The position numbers were made by a program, and so were the translations under genes. From NCBI GenBank assembly GCA_040376155.1, contig JBEIRG010000149.1, forward strand, positions 1 to 9,664: a DNA stretch of 9,664 nt, written 5' to 3'. Below are positions 1 to 6,385 of the stretch, in pieces (the first letter of the stretch is position 1; every line of letters starts with the position of its first letter). Source of the stretch: CADCWF01 sp903864575 (lineage in GTDB: Bacteria > Chloroflexota > Chloroflexia > Thermomicrobiales > UBA6265). The notes beneath the pieces are model-generated. The model was given only the letters and a program-made list of their open reading frames with translations, was not told where the DNA came from and did not search any database.

Positions 1-1
1 G

Positions 2-322
2 CCTCTCGTGGTCGTCGCCAACGGTGGTTCCGTCATCCACCCGGAACTCAGGATCGCCCCGGACGTGCGTGCAGATGACGGGCTGTTCGACGTGCTCGTC
101 TTCACCGGATCGACGCCGGCGGCCGTCGTGCGAACCGTCGCGATGTTCGCCACGCAGCGTCTCGCCGAATCGCCGGACGTCATCTGGAGGCGAGGCGTGG
201 AAGTACTGCTCGAAAGCAACCCGGTGATGCCGATTCAACTGGACGGCGACGTTGCTGCGACCACCCCCGCGTTGTTCCGGATGATGTCCCTTGCCGTCGA
301 ACTCGTCGTCCCGCTGCCATAG
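2..322 (+). CDS. Diacylglycerol kinase / YegS-like lipid kinase, C-terminal part (5' end outside window)
   Basis: The reading frame is open from the first bases of the window and ends at a TAG at 320-322, so only the last 106 residues are present. The visible part matches the C-terminal beta-rich domain of the DAGK/YegS/sphingosine-kinase superfamily: an early ANGGS turn, then an acidic 'RADDGLFDVLVF' stretch like the conserved 'DGxLDV' element, and a late 'IQLDGDV' strand resembling the family's 'xxxDGE' motif. Family members transfer phosphate from ATP to diacylglycerol or related lipids at the inner membrane face. The N-terminal nucleotide-binding GGDGT motif lies upstream of the window and cannot be checked, so the substrate is unknown. 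The gene is convergent with the rodZ-like gene. The GTG at 8-10 is internal to the domain and should not be taken as the start. Confidence 0.72.
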   Translation, partial: PLVVVANGGSVIHPELRIAPDVRADDGLFDVLVFTGSTPAAVVRTVAMFATQRLAESPDVIWRRGVEVLLESNPVMPIQLDGDVAATTPALFRMMSLAVELVVPLP

Positions 323-355
323 TCATCGCGTTGTCTCCCGAGGCGACAAACACGA

Positions 356-389
356 CAACAAAAAAGGTCGCGGCCCAAGAGCCGCGACC
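356..389 (-). terminator. Rho-independent terminator of the rodZ-like gene
   Basis: GGTCGCGGC (366-374) and GCCGCGACC (381-389) form a perfect 9-bp GC-rich stem with a 6-nt loop. Read on the minus strand, the stem is followed by TTTTTTGTTGT (complement of the A-rich 355-365), a good U-tract. It begins about 30 nt after the minus-strand stop codon. On the plus strand no T-run follows, so it looks one-directional. Confidence 0.85.
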
Positions 390-419
390 GTTGCATGCGT
401 ACCCGGGACAGGCAGTCCG

Positions 420-1361
420 TTACCCGGAAAGCCCATACGTTTCGTTCGGACCGTAACCCATGAAGAACTGCTGCCCCGTGTTGGCGTTCTCGAACAACGT
501 CAGGCTCCCGTCGGTCGTCGTCACCGAAAAGGACCCGGCGGTAAACCAGTCGGTCTGCCCACCCGAACCAAGCCAACCGGAAAAGACCATCGCGCCGTCG
601 GCAACCACCGTCACCTCGATGTCACCCTGAGCCAGCACGCGTATCGTCGCCTGGCCTGGGACCGGTGCTTGCTGTTGCGCCGACTGGGGCGGCGAAGTCG
701 GAGCAGGCACGGGAGTCGGGGCAGGCGTGGAGGTCAGAGATGATCCACCCACCGTCTGGAGTTGCTGCAACGGCTTGACCGTTGCGACCGCCACGGGCGT
801 CTGCAACCCGGGCACGCGTTGCGAATCCAGTCCCGCTTCAGGCGCGTCCCCGGCAGGAGATAGCATGATTGGTTGCTGCGGTTGAAGTTGGGCGAGCGAC
901 GCCGTCGGACTCGGCAGCGGCAGGCGGCTGTCCAGGATCGGTGTGACCGTCGGGATGGCCGGGGGCATGGTCGCCGACGCGCTCGGCTCGTTGAAAGAGA
1001 TGCTGTAAATCCAGGCGAAGACGATCGCGCTCATCACGACCATGAACGCGATGATCGCGAAGTTCGGCGCCCAGGTCCGCGGCATGTCCAGCGGCTTGAC
1101 CCCGGCGACGATGGTCTCGACATGCTCGTCGCCCGCCGAATCGGCATACATGGCGAGAAGTTTGCCTTGGTCGAGACCAAGGAAATTTGCGTAGTTGCGG
1201 ATGATCCCGCGCCGGTAGATCGGCGCCGGCAGCACGGCGAAGTTCTCTTCTTCGAGGGCAGCAAGATGATGGCGGCTGATCCGCGTCGCCTGCTCGGCCT
1301 CTTTCAGCGTCGCACCCTTCTGGGCGCGAGCCTGCCTCAGCGTGTCGCCTAAGACACCCAC
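420..1361 (-). CDS. rodZ: RodZ-like membrane protein: N-terminal HTH, one TM segment, C-terminal DUF4115
   Basis: 313 residues, architecture typical of RodZ. Residues 1-75 are the HTH_25-type helix-turn-helix ('GDTLRQARAQKGATLKEAE', 'LAALEEENFAVLP', 'YRRGIIRNYANFLGLD'). Residues 99-121 are a single hydrophobic membrane segment. Residues 125-235 are a low-complexity Pro/Thr/Ala/Gln linker, and 238-313 are a beta-rich DUF4115-like domain ending 'GPNETYGLSG'. RodZ links the MreB cytoskeleton to the wall-elongation machinery: the cytoplasmic HTH contacts MreB and the C-terminal domain is outside. No mre gene is in view, so the cell-shape role is inferred from the family. The start is GTG at 1361-1359 with an AGGGAG ribosome site about 11 nt upstream. 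It has its own extended -10 promoter just after the upstream gene's stop, and a strong terminator downstream. Some Chloroflexota relatives are called only 'HTH domain protein'. Confidence 0.82.
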   Translation of the reverse strand: MGVLGDTLRQARAQKGATLKEAEQATRISRHHLAALEEENFAVLPAPIYRRGIIRNYANFLGLDQGKLLAMYADSAGDEHVETIVAGVKPLDMPRTWAPNFAIIAFMVVMSAIVFAWIYSISFNEPSASATMPPAIPTVTPILDSRLPLPSPTASLAQLQPQQPIMLSPAGDAPEAGLDSQRVPGLQTPVAVATVKPLQQLQTVGGSSLTSTPAPTPVPAPTSPPQSAQQQAPVPGQATIRVLAQGDIEVTVVADGAMVFSGWLGSGGQTDWFTAGSFSVTTTDGSLTLFENANTGQQFFMGYGPNETYGLSG

Positions 1362-1469
1362 GATGTCGCCGGCTCCCTGATTTCCGGGCGTAACCCCGGT
1401 CGTATTCCCGGCATGACCGCCGACGCGAGCGCCTGCCCGTAGCCAGCCGCCTGCTTGGTAGTCCCAGAG

Positions 1470-1478
1470 ATTGTATCA
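1470..1478 (-). promoter_or_regulatory. Extended -10 promoter for the rodZ-like gene
   Basis: On the minus strand this reads TGATACAAT: an extended -10 (TGn) followed by TACAAT, 5 of 6 to the sigma70/sigmaA consensus. No good -35 lies 16-19 nt upstream, as is common for extended -10 promoters. Predicted transcription starts near 1463, about 100 nt before the GTG. It sits immediately after the stop codon of the upstream gene. The leader contains a small inverted repeat CCGGG/CCCGG at 1384-1399. Confidence 0.5.
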
Positions 1479-1480
1479 GA

Positions 1481-3112
1481 TCATGAGGGCTTGCGTTGTC
1501 GCTCGGCCACATGGCGCCCTGGCAGCCAGCGGTCGAGGTTTGGCGTCGGCGCAGCATGCGCAGAGATGTCCACCTGATCGACGCAGAGATCGTCTGCCGG
1601 CAACCACCAGGATCCGAGCGCGCTTTCGCAGGCCGCTGCGGCATCCGCATCGACCAGATGTCTGTGGCTGAACGCCCACTGGTTTGCGCACCACCCACGA
1701 CCTCCCTGATCGCCGGCTCGATAATCCCGACAGGTGCGGCAAATGCGCGGCAGCAACGGCGCGATCGCGACCGGCGCAGCAATCCATCGACCCTCGACCA
1801 GCTGAATCGGCCGGTCGTCCCGCTCGGCCTGCCAGGCGGGCGCGGCTCCACCATTCGCGCCGCCCCACTCTTCGAGAAGCTCGATCGCTGACAGCCGGGA
1901 GTCGAAATCCTCAATCGAGTCTTTGGCGACGCTGGCATCACTCCATGGCCCGGAACCGGGCAACATGTCGCCGAGACCGGCATCCGCCGCTTCGTCCGGT
2001 CCATAAAGCGCGCCTGCCAAACCACGAAATCTCGTGCCCGGCGCCGGAACGCCAGCAATGGCCGGCTCCCCATAGCCACGCTCGCGAGAGGCGTCGCCGT
2101 CATTCCTCCCGGTGCTTTCAGCAAGTGGAGCGGAGTCGCCAACGCTCATCGCGACGCCCGGTTCCCAACCCCACTCCCAGGTTTCTCGCGGCTTCGGACG
2201 GTATTCCATCGTCCACGGAGACGCCGAAGGTTTGCTGATCTGGCCCAACGGCTGCGACGGCAGCCCGGCCGGGACGTCGTCCCGATCCTCGCCCGGGGAT
2301 TCGGCGGCAGCTGTCTGTTGTCCGGAGAGGGTGGCAGGCCCAACCGGCTCAACGTTTTCCGGCTCTGGTTCTGGCAACTCCCCTGCGTACCCGGCATCAT
2401 CGAAAAAATCCGGCATATCCGCGAACCGTTCGCTCTCCCACTCGAGAGCATCGAGGAGCGCCTCGTCATCATCTGCCAGGTCCGCCAGGTCGCCAACGGA
2501 CCCGTTCGCTGCCAGAGGGTCGGGCAATTGGCTGTCACGATCAGCGGCGGGGAGCGGCGCACCGGCGCCGGAATCCGGCGTGGGGAGAACCGGCGGCGTA
2601 TCGCGTTCGGTGGCGTCGATGACCAGATCCGGGGCAAATGGCAACCCGGTCAGATCTGGCTGGCGCTTGACCCGGAAGGCCTCGCGCGCCTTCAGCAGGG
2701 CCGAGCGACTGTCCACTGCGCGTGATGCGGGCGGGGCGTCGATCGGGGCGTCGTCCAGACTCGCGCGCCGCCATGGCGGGACCGCGTCGGTCGCCAACCG
2801 GGCCTCCCCCAGCACGACATCCTGGGCTTCCGCAGGCTCGGGTCCAGTCTCGCCACTGTCCAGCAGCGATGCAACGTCGGAGATCGGCAAAGGTTCGACC
2901 GCGCCGGAGGCAGGTGCGCCCCGCTCGTCCACAATGTAGGACCCTTCTTCCCAGAGGTTCCGTGCCCAGGCATCACGGCATGCAAGTTCGTTGCGCCGGA
3001 CCATGAGAATGAGGTCGCTCGTGGTTTGCCGCAGCGGGTGGTGACACCATCCGCTGCCGGCAATACCGGCGTCTTCGAAGTAGCGGCATGACCCGCAGCG
3101 CTGCTTGCCCAC
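1481..3112 (-). CDS. Unrecognised protein with matching Cys4 modules at both termini and a long acidic linker
   Basis: 543 residues; no named family recognised. The N-terminal module has C6, C9, C23 and C45 (CX2C-X13-C-X21-C). The C-terminal module has C458, C461, C475 and C495 (CX2C-X13-C-X19-C). Both have aromatic residues after the CX2C pair, a G-W-C at the third cysteine and tryptophans after the fourth. This spacing suggests a zinc ribbon or an Fe-S site; sequence alone cannot say which. Residues 46-457 are acidic, rich in Pro, Ala, Asp and Glu, and probably mostly disordered, with a Trp/Pro-rich island at 300-319 ('RPKPRETWEWGWEPG'). There is no signal peptide or membrane segment. The start is GTG at 3112-3110 with AAGGG 6 nt upstream. 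An in-frame TGA at 3124-3122 rules out a longer form. A near-consensus promoter lies about 140 nt upstream, and rodZ follows 119 nt downstream. Coding potential is good; function is unknown. Confidence 0.78.
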   Translation of the reverse strand: MGKQRCGSCRYFEDAGIAGSGWCHHPLRQTTSDLILMVRRNELACRDAWARNLWEEGSYIVDERGAPASGAVEPLPISDVASLLDSGETGPEPAEAQDVVLGEARLATDAVPPWRRASLDDAPIDAPPASRAVDSRSALLKAREAFRVKRQPDLTGLPFAPDLVIDATERDTPPVLPTPDSGAGAPLPAADRDSQLPDPLAANGSVGDLADLADDDEALLDALEWESERFADMPDFFDDAGYAGELPEPEPENVEPVGPATLSGQQTAAAESPGEDRDDVPAGLPSQPLGQISKPSASPWTMEYRPKPRETWEWGWEPGVAMSVGDSAPLAESTGRNDGDASRERGYGEPAIAGVPAPGTRFRGLAGALYGPDEAADAGLGDMLPGSGPWSDASVAKDSIEDFDSRLSAIELLEEWGGANGGAAPAWQAERDDRPIQLVEGRWIAAPVAIAPLLPRICRTCRDYRAGDQGGRGWCANQWAFSHRHLVDADAAAACESALGSWWLPADDLCVDQVDISAHAAPTPNLDRWLPGRHVAERQRKPS

Positions 3113-3255
3113 GCGAACCCTTCATCTCGACGTCAGCAGCTTGGCGTTCCCCCGCCGTGCCACCAGATATCCGGACGCCCATGCATCCGAATTGAGGGTC
3201 GATCGCGCCGCGGGAGCGCGTGGGAGCCGTCGCTGTCGGGGCGTTGGCGATGGCG

Positions 3256-3284
3256 ATTCTATCAACGGCGCGCAATCTTGTCCA
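3256..3284 (-). promoter_or_regulatory. Near-consensus sigmaA-type promoter for the Cys4 protein gene
   Basis: Minus strand: TGGACA (3284-3279, 5 of 6 to TTGACA), exactly 17 nt, then TAGAAT (3261-3256, 5 of 6 to TATAAT). The -10 is preceded by TGA, giving an extended -10 as well. It is the best promoter match in the window. Predicted start is near 3249, leaving a leader of about 135 nt before the GTG at 3112. Confidence 0.65.
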
Positions 3285-3287
3285 CGT

Positions 3288-3318
3288 GTCACAGTTCCCG
3301 CAAAGACATGGTTATATT
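3288..3318 (+). promoter_or_regulatory. Candidate promoter toward miaB
   Basis: GTCACA (3288-3293, 4 of 6) and TATATT (3313-3318, 5 of 6) with a 19-nt spacer, longer than ideal. It overlaps the -35 region of the divergent promoter, so the two could interfere. The start would be near 3325, inside a CCGCG/CGCGG inverted repeat, about 165 nt before the miaB ATG. Weak candidate; TATACT at 3417-3422 is an alternative -10. Confidence 0.28.
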
Positions 3319-3359
3319 CCGCGTTCGTTCGCGGATTTTCTGATACCTTACGGTATGTA

Positions 3360-3373
3360 CGAACACTCGTTCT
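3360..3373. promoter_or_regulatory. LexA (SOS) box-like palindrome
   Basis: The sequence is CGAACACTCGTTCT. Its core GAAC-N4-GTTC is the Gram-positive-type LexA half-site pair, and LexA of at least one Chloroflexota member is known to use this motif type. It departs from the Bacillus consensus CGAACRNRYGTTYC at two positions. It lies about 118 nt upstream of the miaB start and downstream of the candidate plus-strand promoter. With eight fixed bases, a chance match in a window this size is not rare, and miaB is not a usual SOS gene. Confidence 0.3.
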
Positions 3374-3490
3374 TTTCCGCAATACCGCTGTCGCGGCGTC
3401 TAACCGCATGAGCGGCTATACTATGCATTTGGCGCGGTCATCCGCCGTCCGGTTTCGTGCCGGTCGATTTCCCCCGAGGTTGCCATCACG

Positions 3491-4852
3491 ATGCCGGCCA
3501 AACCGATCATCCAGCTCCATCCTGCCGCCGCACCGTCGCGCCTTGCGCCCAACGGCAAGCGGTTTTTCATCTGGACCATGGGATGCCAGATGAACGAGGC
3601 CGATAGCGCGAAAATTGCCGCGATGCTCCAGGAAGTCGGGTACCGGCCGGCCGACTCGGAACTCGACGCAGATATTGTCGTGCTCAATTCCTGTGTTGTC
3701 CGTCAGGCCGCGGAAGACAAGGTCGCCGGGCGGCTCAACTCCCTGCGGCGGCTCAAGGCTCAGAAACCCGAAGTGCCGGTCGTCCTCACGGGATGCATGG
3801 TCACCAACCAGCAGGAGGCGCTCACCAAGCGCTTCCCGCACGTCGATCTCTTCTTTGACCCGTCCGACTTCGACAAACTGCAACGGGTCGTGCCCGAACT
3901 CGCGGATCTCGACGACGACCTCGCCCAACTCCCGCACTACTACCTTCCGGACACGCCCGAGAACTCCGGCGTGACGGCCTACGTGCCGATCATCTACGGT
4001 TGCAACTTTCTATGTTCCTACTGCATCGTCCCCTACCGCCGCGGCAAGGAGACCAGCCGTCCGATGCGTGACATCGTGGCCGAAGTCGAAGAGCTTGCGT
4101 CGCGGGGCGTCCGTGAAGTGACCCTGCTCGGCCAGACAGTGAACGCCTGGGGACACGATCTCGGCGGAGACGTCAATCTTGCGCACTTGCTCCGCGCGGT
4201 GGACGCCGTTCCCGGCCTCGACCGTCTGCGGTTCCTCACCTCTCACCCGAAGTACATGTCGGACGAGATCATCGGCACGATGGCCGAGTTGCCGTCCGTG
4301 TGCGAACACATGAATCTCCCGGTGCAGGCGGGCGATGACGATGTGCTCCGGCGCATGCGCCGCACCTACAGCCGGGACTTCTGGAAGGACCGGATTGCCC
4401 TCACCCGCAATCTGATGCCCGGAACGACCATTGCGACCGACATCATCGTCGGGTTTCCCGGAGAAACCGACGAGCAGTTCATGCAAACCTATGCATTGCT
4501 GGAGGAAACCGGCTGCGACAAGGTTCACCTCGCCATGTACTCCCCTCGCCCCGGCACCCTCTCGGCCCGCTGGGAGGATGACGTTCCGCACGAGGAGAAG
4601 CAGCGCCGTCACCACGAACTCGAGAAACTCCAGGAGCGTCTCTGCACCGGAATCAACGCCGACCGACTCGGCAGGACCTTCGAAGTGCTTGTCGAGGGCA
4701 AGGCGAAGGGACGATGGACAGGCCGCACTCGCGGCAACACCCTTGTTCACTTTGACGACGACCGGGACGTGCTCGGAAAACTTCTGGACGTCCGCATAAC
4801 CCAGACCAGTCCATGGTTCCTGATCGGAGCACCCGTCGGCACACCCCGGTAG
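3491..4852 (+). CDS. miaB: MiaB, tRNA-2-methylthio-N6-isopentenyladenosine synthase
   Basis: 453 residues, full length. MiaB is a radical-SAM methylthiotransferase with two iron-sulfur clusters; it converts i6A37 to ms2i6A37 in tRNAs reading UNN codons. The UPF0004 domain (about 23-145) has its three cluster cysteines at C32 ('GCQMNE', the MiaB signature rather than RimO or MtaB), C68 and C102. The radical-SAM CX3CX2C is C171-C175-C178 ('CNFLCSYCIVPYRRG'). Further core motifs are 'LLGQTVNAWG' (212-221), 'TSHPKYMSDE' (250-259), 'LPVQAGDDDVLRRMRR' (276-291) and 'TDIIVGFPGET' (316-326). The C-terminal TRAM domain (about 388-446) contains 'GRTRGNTLVHF'. 'QAGDD' replaces the usual 'QSGS', probably a lineage variant. 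The start is ATG at 3491 with GAGG 11 nt upstream. The TPR gene follows after 42 nt and is probably co-transcribed. No miaA is in view. Confidence 0.95.
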   Translation: MPAKPIIQLHPAAAPSRLAPNGKRFFIWTMGCQMNEADSAKIAAMLQEVGYRPADSELDADIVVLNSCVVRQAAEDKVAGRLNSLRRLKAQKPEVPVVLTGCMVTNQQEALTKRFPHVDLFFDPSDFDKLQRVVPELADLDDDLAQLPHYYLPDTPENSGVTAYVPIIYGCNFLCSYCIVPYRRGKETSRPMRDIVAEVEELASRGVREVTLLGQTVNAWGHDLGGDVNLAHLLRAVDAVPGLDRLRFLTSHPKYMSDEIIGTMAELPSVCEHMNLPVQAGDDDVLRRMRRTYSRDFWKDRIALTRNLMPGTTIATDIIVGFPGETDEQFMQTYALLEETGCDKVHLAMYSPRPGTLSARWEDDVPHEEKQRRHHELEKLQERLCTGINADRLGRTFEVLVEGKAKGRWTGRTRGNTLVHFDDDRDVLGKLLDVRITQTSPWFLIGAPVGTPR

Positions 4853-4894
4853 GTCCGGGGTCGCAGTTCAGTAGCAGCACGGAGAAGAGCGCGC

Positions 4895-5746
4895 GTGGCC
4901 CTACAGCAAAAGAAACCAACTCGCCGCAAGCTCGTCGAGGAAGCCCGCGTGGCCGCCCATGACGGCAATTGGGACGAGGCAATCAAGCTCAACGAGCAGC
5001 TTCTCGAAAAGAACGAAAAGGACGCCGAGGCCTACAATCGACTCGGCCGGTCCTACCTTGCCCTCGGGAAGCTCCAGCTTGCCAAGGAGTCCTACCAGAA
5101 GTCCCTCAAGGCCGACCCGGCGAACCTGATCGCCCGTCGCAATCTGCAGCGGCTGGATCAGCTGAAAGGTCGTTCCGAAAAGGAACTCGACATTTTCAGC
5201 GGCACGATGCCCCGCGCAAACGTCTTCATCGAGGAGGTTGGAAGAACCTGGGTCGATGAACTCGTCAACGCGGTCGACATCGACCTTCTCGCTGAAGTCT
5301 TCCCCGGCGAAGAACTCACCCTCGACGTCAGCGGCAACCGCCTCTTCGTGATTCGCAAGAACGGCCAACGCCTCGGGGAGATCGAAGCCAAGACCGCCGA
5401 GCGCGTGATCGAACTCATGAACGCCGGCAACCGGTATGAGATCTTCGCCCTCGGCATCTCGGTCAACAGCCTGCGGTTCATCCTTCGCGAGACCTACCGC
5501 AACCCGGAGAACGCGAACCAGATCTCCTTCCCCCGTCAGATCACCTCGCGCGCCTATCTGCGCGAGCGCGACCTGCTCCGTTCTCGTGACGAATCGGACT
5601 TCCTCTTCCACGACGACGATGAGGACGATGAGGACGAAACCAGCAACGAACCGGACGAGGAAGAAGGCTTCGAGAACGACTCCGACGTCACGATCGTGGA
5701 CGATACCATCGTCCTCGCCGACGACGATGGTGAGATCAGCCTTTAG
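4895..5746 (+). CDS. TPR-repeat protein with uncharacterised middle domain and acidic C-terminal tail
   Basis: 283 residues, not recognised as a named protein. Residues 12-77 form two tetratricopeptide repeats (TPR2 contains 'AYNRLGRSYLALGKLQLAKE' and ends 'LKADPAN'), a protein-interaction scaffold. Residues 105-215 are a compact mixed alpha/beta region with 'LTLDVSGNRLFVIRKNGQRL' followed by a glycine, 'AERVIELMNAGNRYEI' and 'QISFPRQITSRAYLRERDLL'. The pattern 'N-x-hydrophobics-xxxGxxLGEI' faintly recalls HIRAN-type domains, but I would not assign it. Residues 232-283 are very acidic, including 'DDDEDDEDE', probably disordered. There is no signal peptide or membrane segment, so it is likely cytoplasmic. 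The start is GTG at 4895 with GGAG 10 nt upstream. The 42-nt gap after miaB suggests one transcript. It ends before a convergent spacer holding a strong hairpin. Confidence 0.8.
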   Translation: MALQQKKPTRRKLVEEARVAAHDGNWDEAIKLNEQLLEKNEKDAEAYNRLGRSYLALGKLQLAKESYQKSLKADPANLIARRNLQRLDQLKGRSEKELDIFSGTMPRANVFIEEVGRTWVDELVNAVDIDLLAEVFPGEELTLDVSGNRLFVIRKNGQRLGEIEAKTAERVIELMNAGNRYEIFALGISVNSLRFILRETYRNPENANQISFPRQITSRAYLRERDLLRSRDESDFLFHDDDEDDEDETSNEPDEEEGFENDSDVTIVDDTIVLADDDGEISL

Positions 5747-5771
5747 CACGGTTGCAGGAACGGTGGTTCCC

Positions 5772-5843
5772 GGGCGTTCGAAGAATTCCTCCGGTGGTTT
5801 CACGACCCACGGAAAACCGTGTCGCGCCCGATGACGAACGCCC
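5772..5843. other. Nested inverted repeat in the 3' spacer after the TPR gene
   Basis: GGGCGTTCG (5772-5780) and CGAACGCCC (5835-5843) are perfect 9-bp complements, enclosing an inner hairpin: CACGG-AAAA-CCGTG at 5808-5821, extended by CGA/TCG at 5803-5805 and 5822-5824 across a 2-nt bulge. A further short hairpin GGAAC-GGTG-GTTCC lies at 5757-5770. No reading frame here looks coding. It could be part of a 3' UTR, a small RNA or a chance arrangement. Confidence 0.3.
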
Positions 5844-5876
5844 CGTAGACGATCCAGCATCTGAACCGGAACAATC

Positions 5877-5916
5877 AGAATGCGAGCCCGGCAGCAATGT
5901 GCCGGGCTCGCATTCT
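5877..5916. terminator. 17-bp perfect hairpin between convergent genes (likely bidirectional terminator)
   Basis: Complementary 17-nt arms at 5877-5893 and 5900-5916 (AGAATGCGAGCCCGGCA and its exact complement) with a 6-nt loop. GATTTTGG follows on the plus side (TTTT at 5922-5925) and GATTGTT on the minus side. Both U-tracts are short, but the stem is very strong and lies exactly between two convergent units. Confidence 0.7.
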
Positions 5917-5938
5917 GGTGATTTTGGCCTGCCTTGCG

Positions 5939-6358
5939 TTATCGCTCGAGGATGAACAGCAGCGCGATCATCAGCACCAGCAGGATGCCGGCGATGATCA
6001 GCAGACGATGCATGTCCTCCCGGATAAACGCATACTCCTGCTCGCGACTTAGCGCGTAGACCCGTGGCGTGGACCTCCCGCGCGTGCGCGGGGGAAGCGC
6101 ACCGCGAGGCGCCGCCACATGCGCCGGCACCGCCGACGCATACCCCGCAACGACCGGTGCAGCAATCGCGTCGAGGCCCGGCTTCACCGGCGCAGCCGCT
6201 GGCCCGCCATCGAGGTCAATCGCCAACCCCAGCCCGGCAGACATCTCGGCGACGTCGTCCCGAGGAGCGCCGGCCGCAGTCCGCTCCGCCCGGGTCGGAC
6301 GCTGCGGACCGCCCTTTCCGCCCTTCTGGTTCGCCGGCCGTTTCCTGTGCGTCGTCAC
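5939..6358 (-). CDS. Small protein with a single C-terminal membrane anchor, function unknown
   Basis: 139 residues, not a named family. The first 35 residues are basic and polar (Lys, Arg, Gly, Gln). Residues 36-95 are Ala/Pro/Gly-rich and probably disordered. Residues 99-117 are the best-ordered part ('RVYALSREQEYAFIREDMHR'). Residues 119-137 are strongly hydrophobic ('LLIIAGILLVLMIALLFIL'), and only E-R follows. This places the bulk in the cytoplasm with the protein held by its C-terminal segment, like a tail-anchored protein. The start is GTG at 6358-6356 with GAGGG 5 nt upstream. It lies 27 nt downstream of the YkvA-like gene and probably ends the mobA transcript. A 17-bp hairpin follows the stop. 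I recall similar 'YALSREQEYxFIRxDM(R/H)RL' tails as hypothetical proteins in Chloroflexota, but cannot verify this here. Confidence 0.7.
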   Translation of the reverse strand: MTTHRKRPANQKGGKGGPQRPTRAERTAAGAPRDDVAEMSAGLGLAIDLDGGPAAAPVKPGLDAIAAPVVAGYASAVPAHVAAPRGALPPRTRGRSTPRVYALSREQEYAFIREDMHRLLIIAGILLVLMIALLFILER

Positions 6359-6385
6359 GCCATCCCTCGCATCGCCGCGCGCGGC

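Larger units (their letters stand above)
3113..3490. other. Divergent intergenic region between the Cys4 protein and miaB
   Basis: 378 nt with no credible gene. It holds a minus-strand promoter (3256-3284), a weaker plus-strand candidate (3288-3318), and three small consecutive inverted repeats: CCGCG/CGCGG (3319-3334, followed by ATTTT), ATACC/GGTAT (3343-3356) and GAAC/GTTC (3361-3372, followed by TTTT). It also holds an isolated TATACT at 3417-3422 with no convincing -35. The miaB ribosome site GAGG is at 3476-3479. The stretch 3300-3425 is visibly richer in A+T than its surroundings, as expected of a regulatory region. Confidence 0.6.

Noticed and set aside
838..2142. Long minus-strand open frame (434 codons) spanning parts of the rodZ-like and Cys4 genes
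   Set aside because: It overlaps two well-supported genes on the same strand in another frame; its translation is Arg/Ser/Pro-rich with no domain, typical of GC-rich shadow frames.
2112..2939. Plus-strand open frame (275 codons) opposite the Cys4 protein
   Set aside because: Ser/Ala/Gly-rich translation without motifs, antisense to a gene with a ribosome site, a promoter and a structured cysteine pattern.
4010..4750. Minus-strand open frame inside miaB
   Set aside because: Antisense to the conserved radical-SAM and TRAM domains of miaB; no motif of its own.
4901..5860. Minus-strand open frame (319 codons) opposite the TPR gene
   Set aside because: Its Val/Leu/Glu/Asp-rich translation mirrors the acidic and Lys/Glu-rich codons of the TPR gene; no domain and no promoter seen.
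5752..5955. Small plus-strand open frame after the TPR gene
   Set aside because: It runs through the 17-bp terminator hairpin, has no ribosome site and shows no conserved features.
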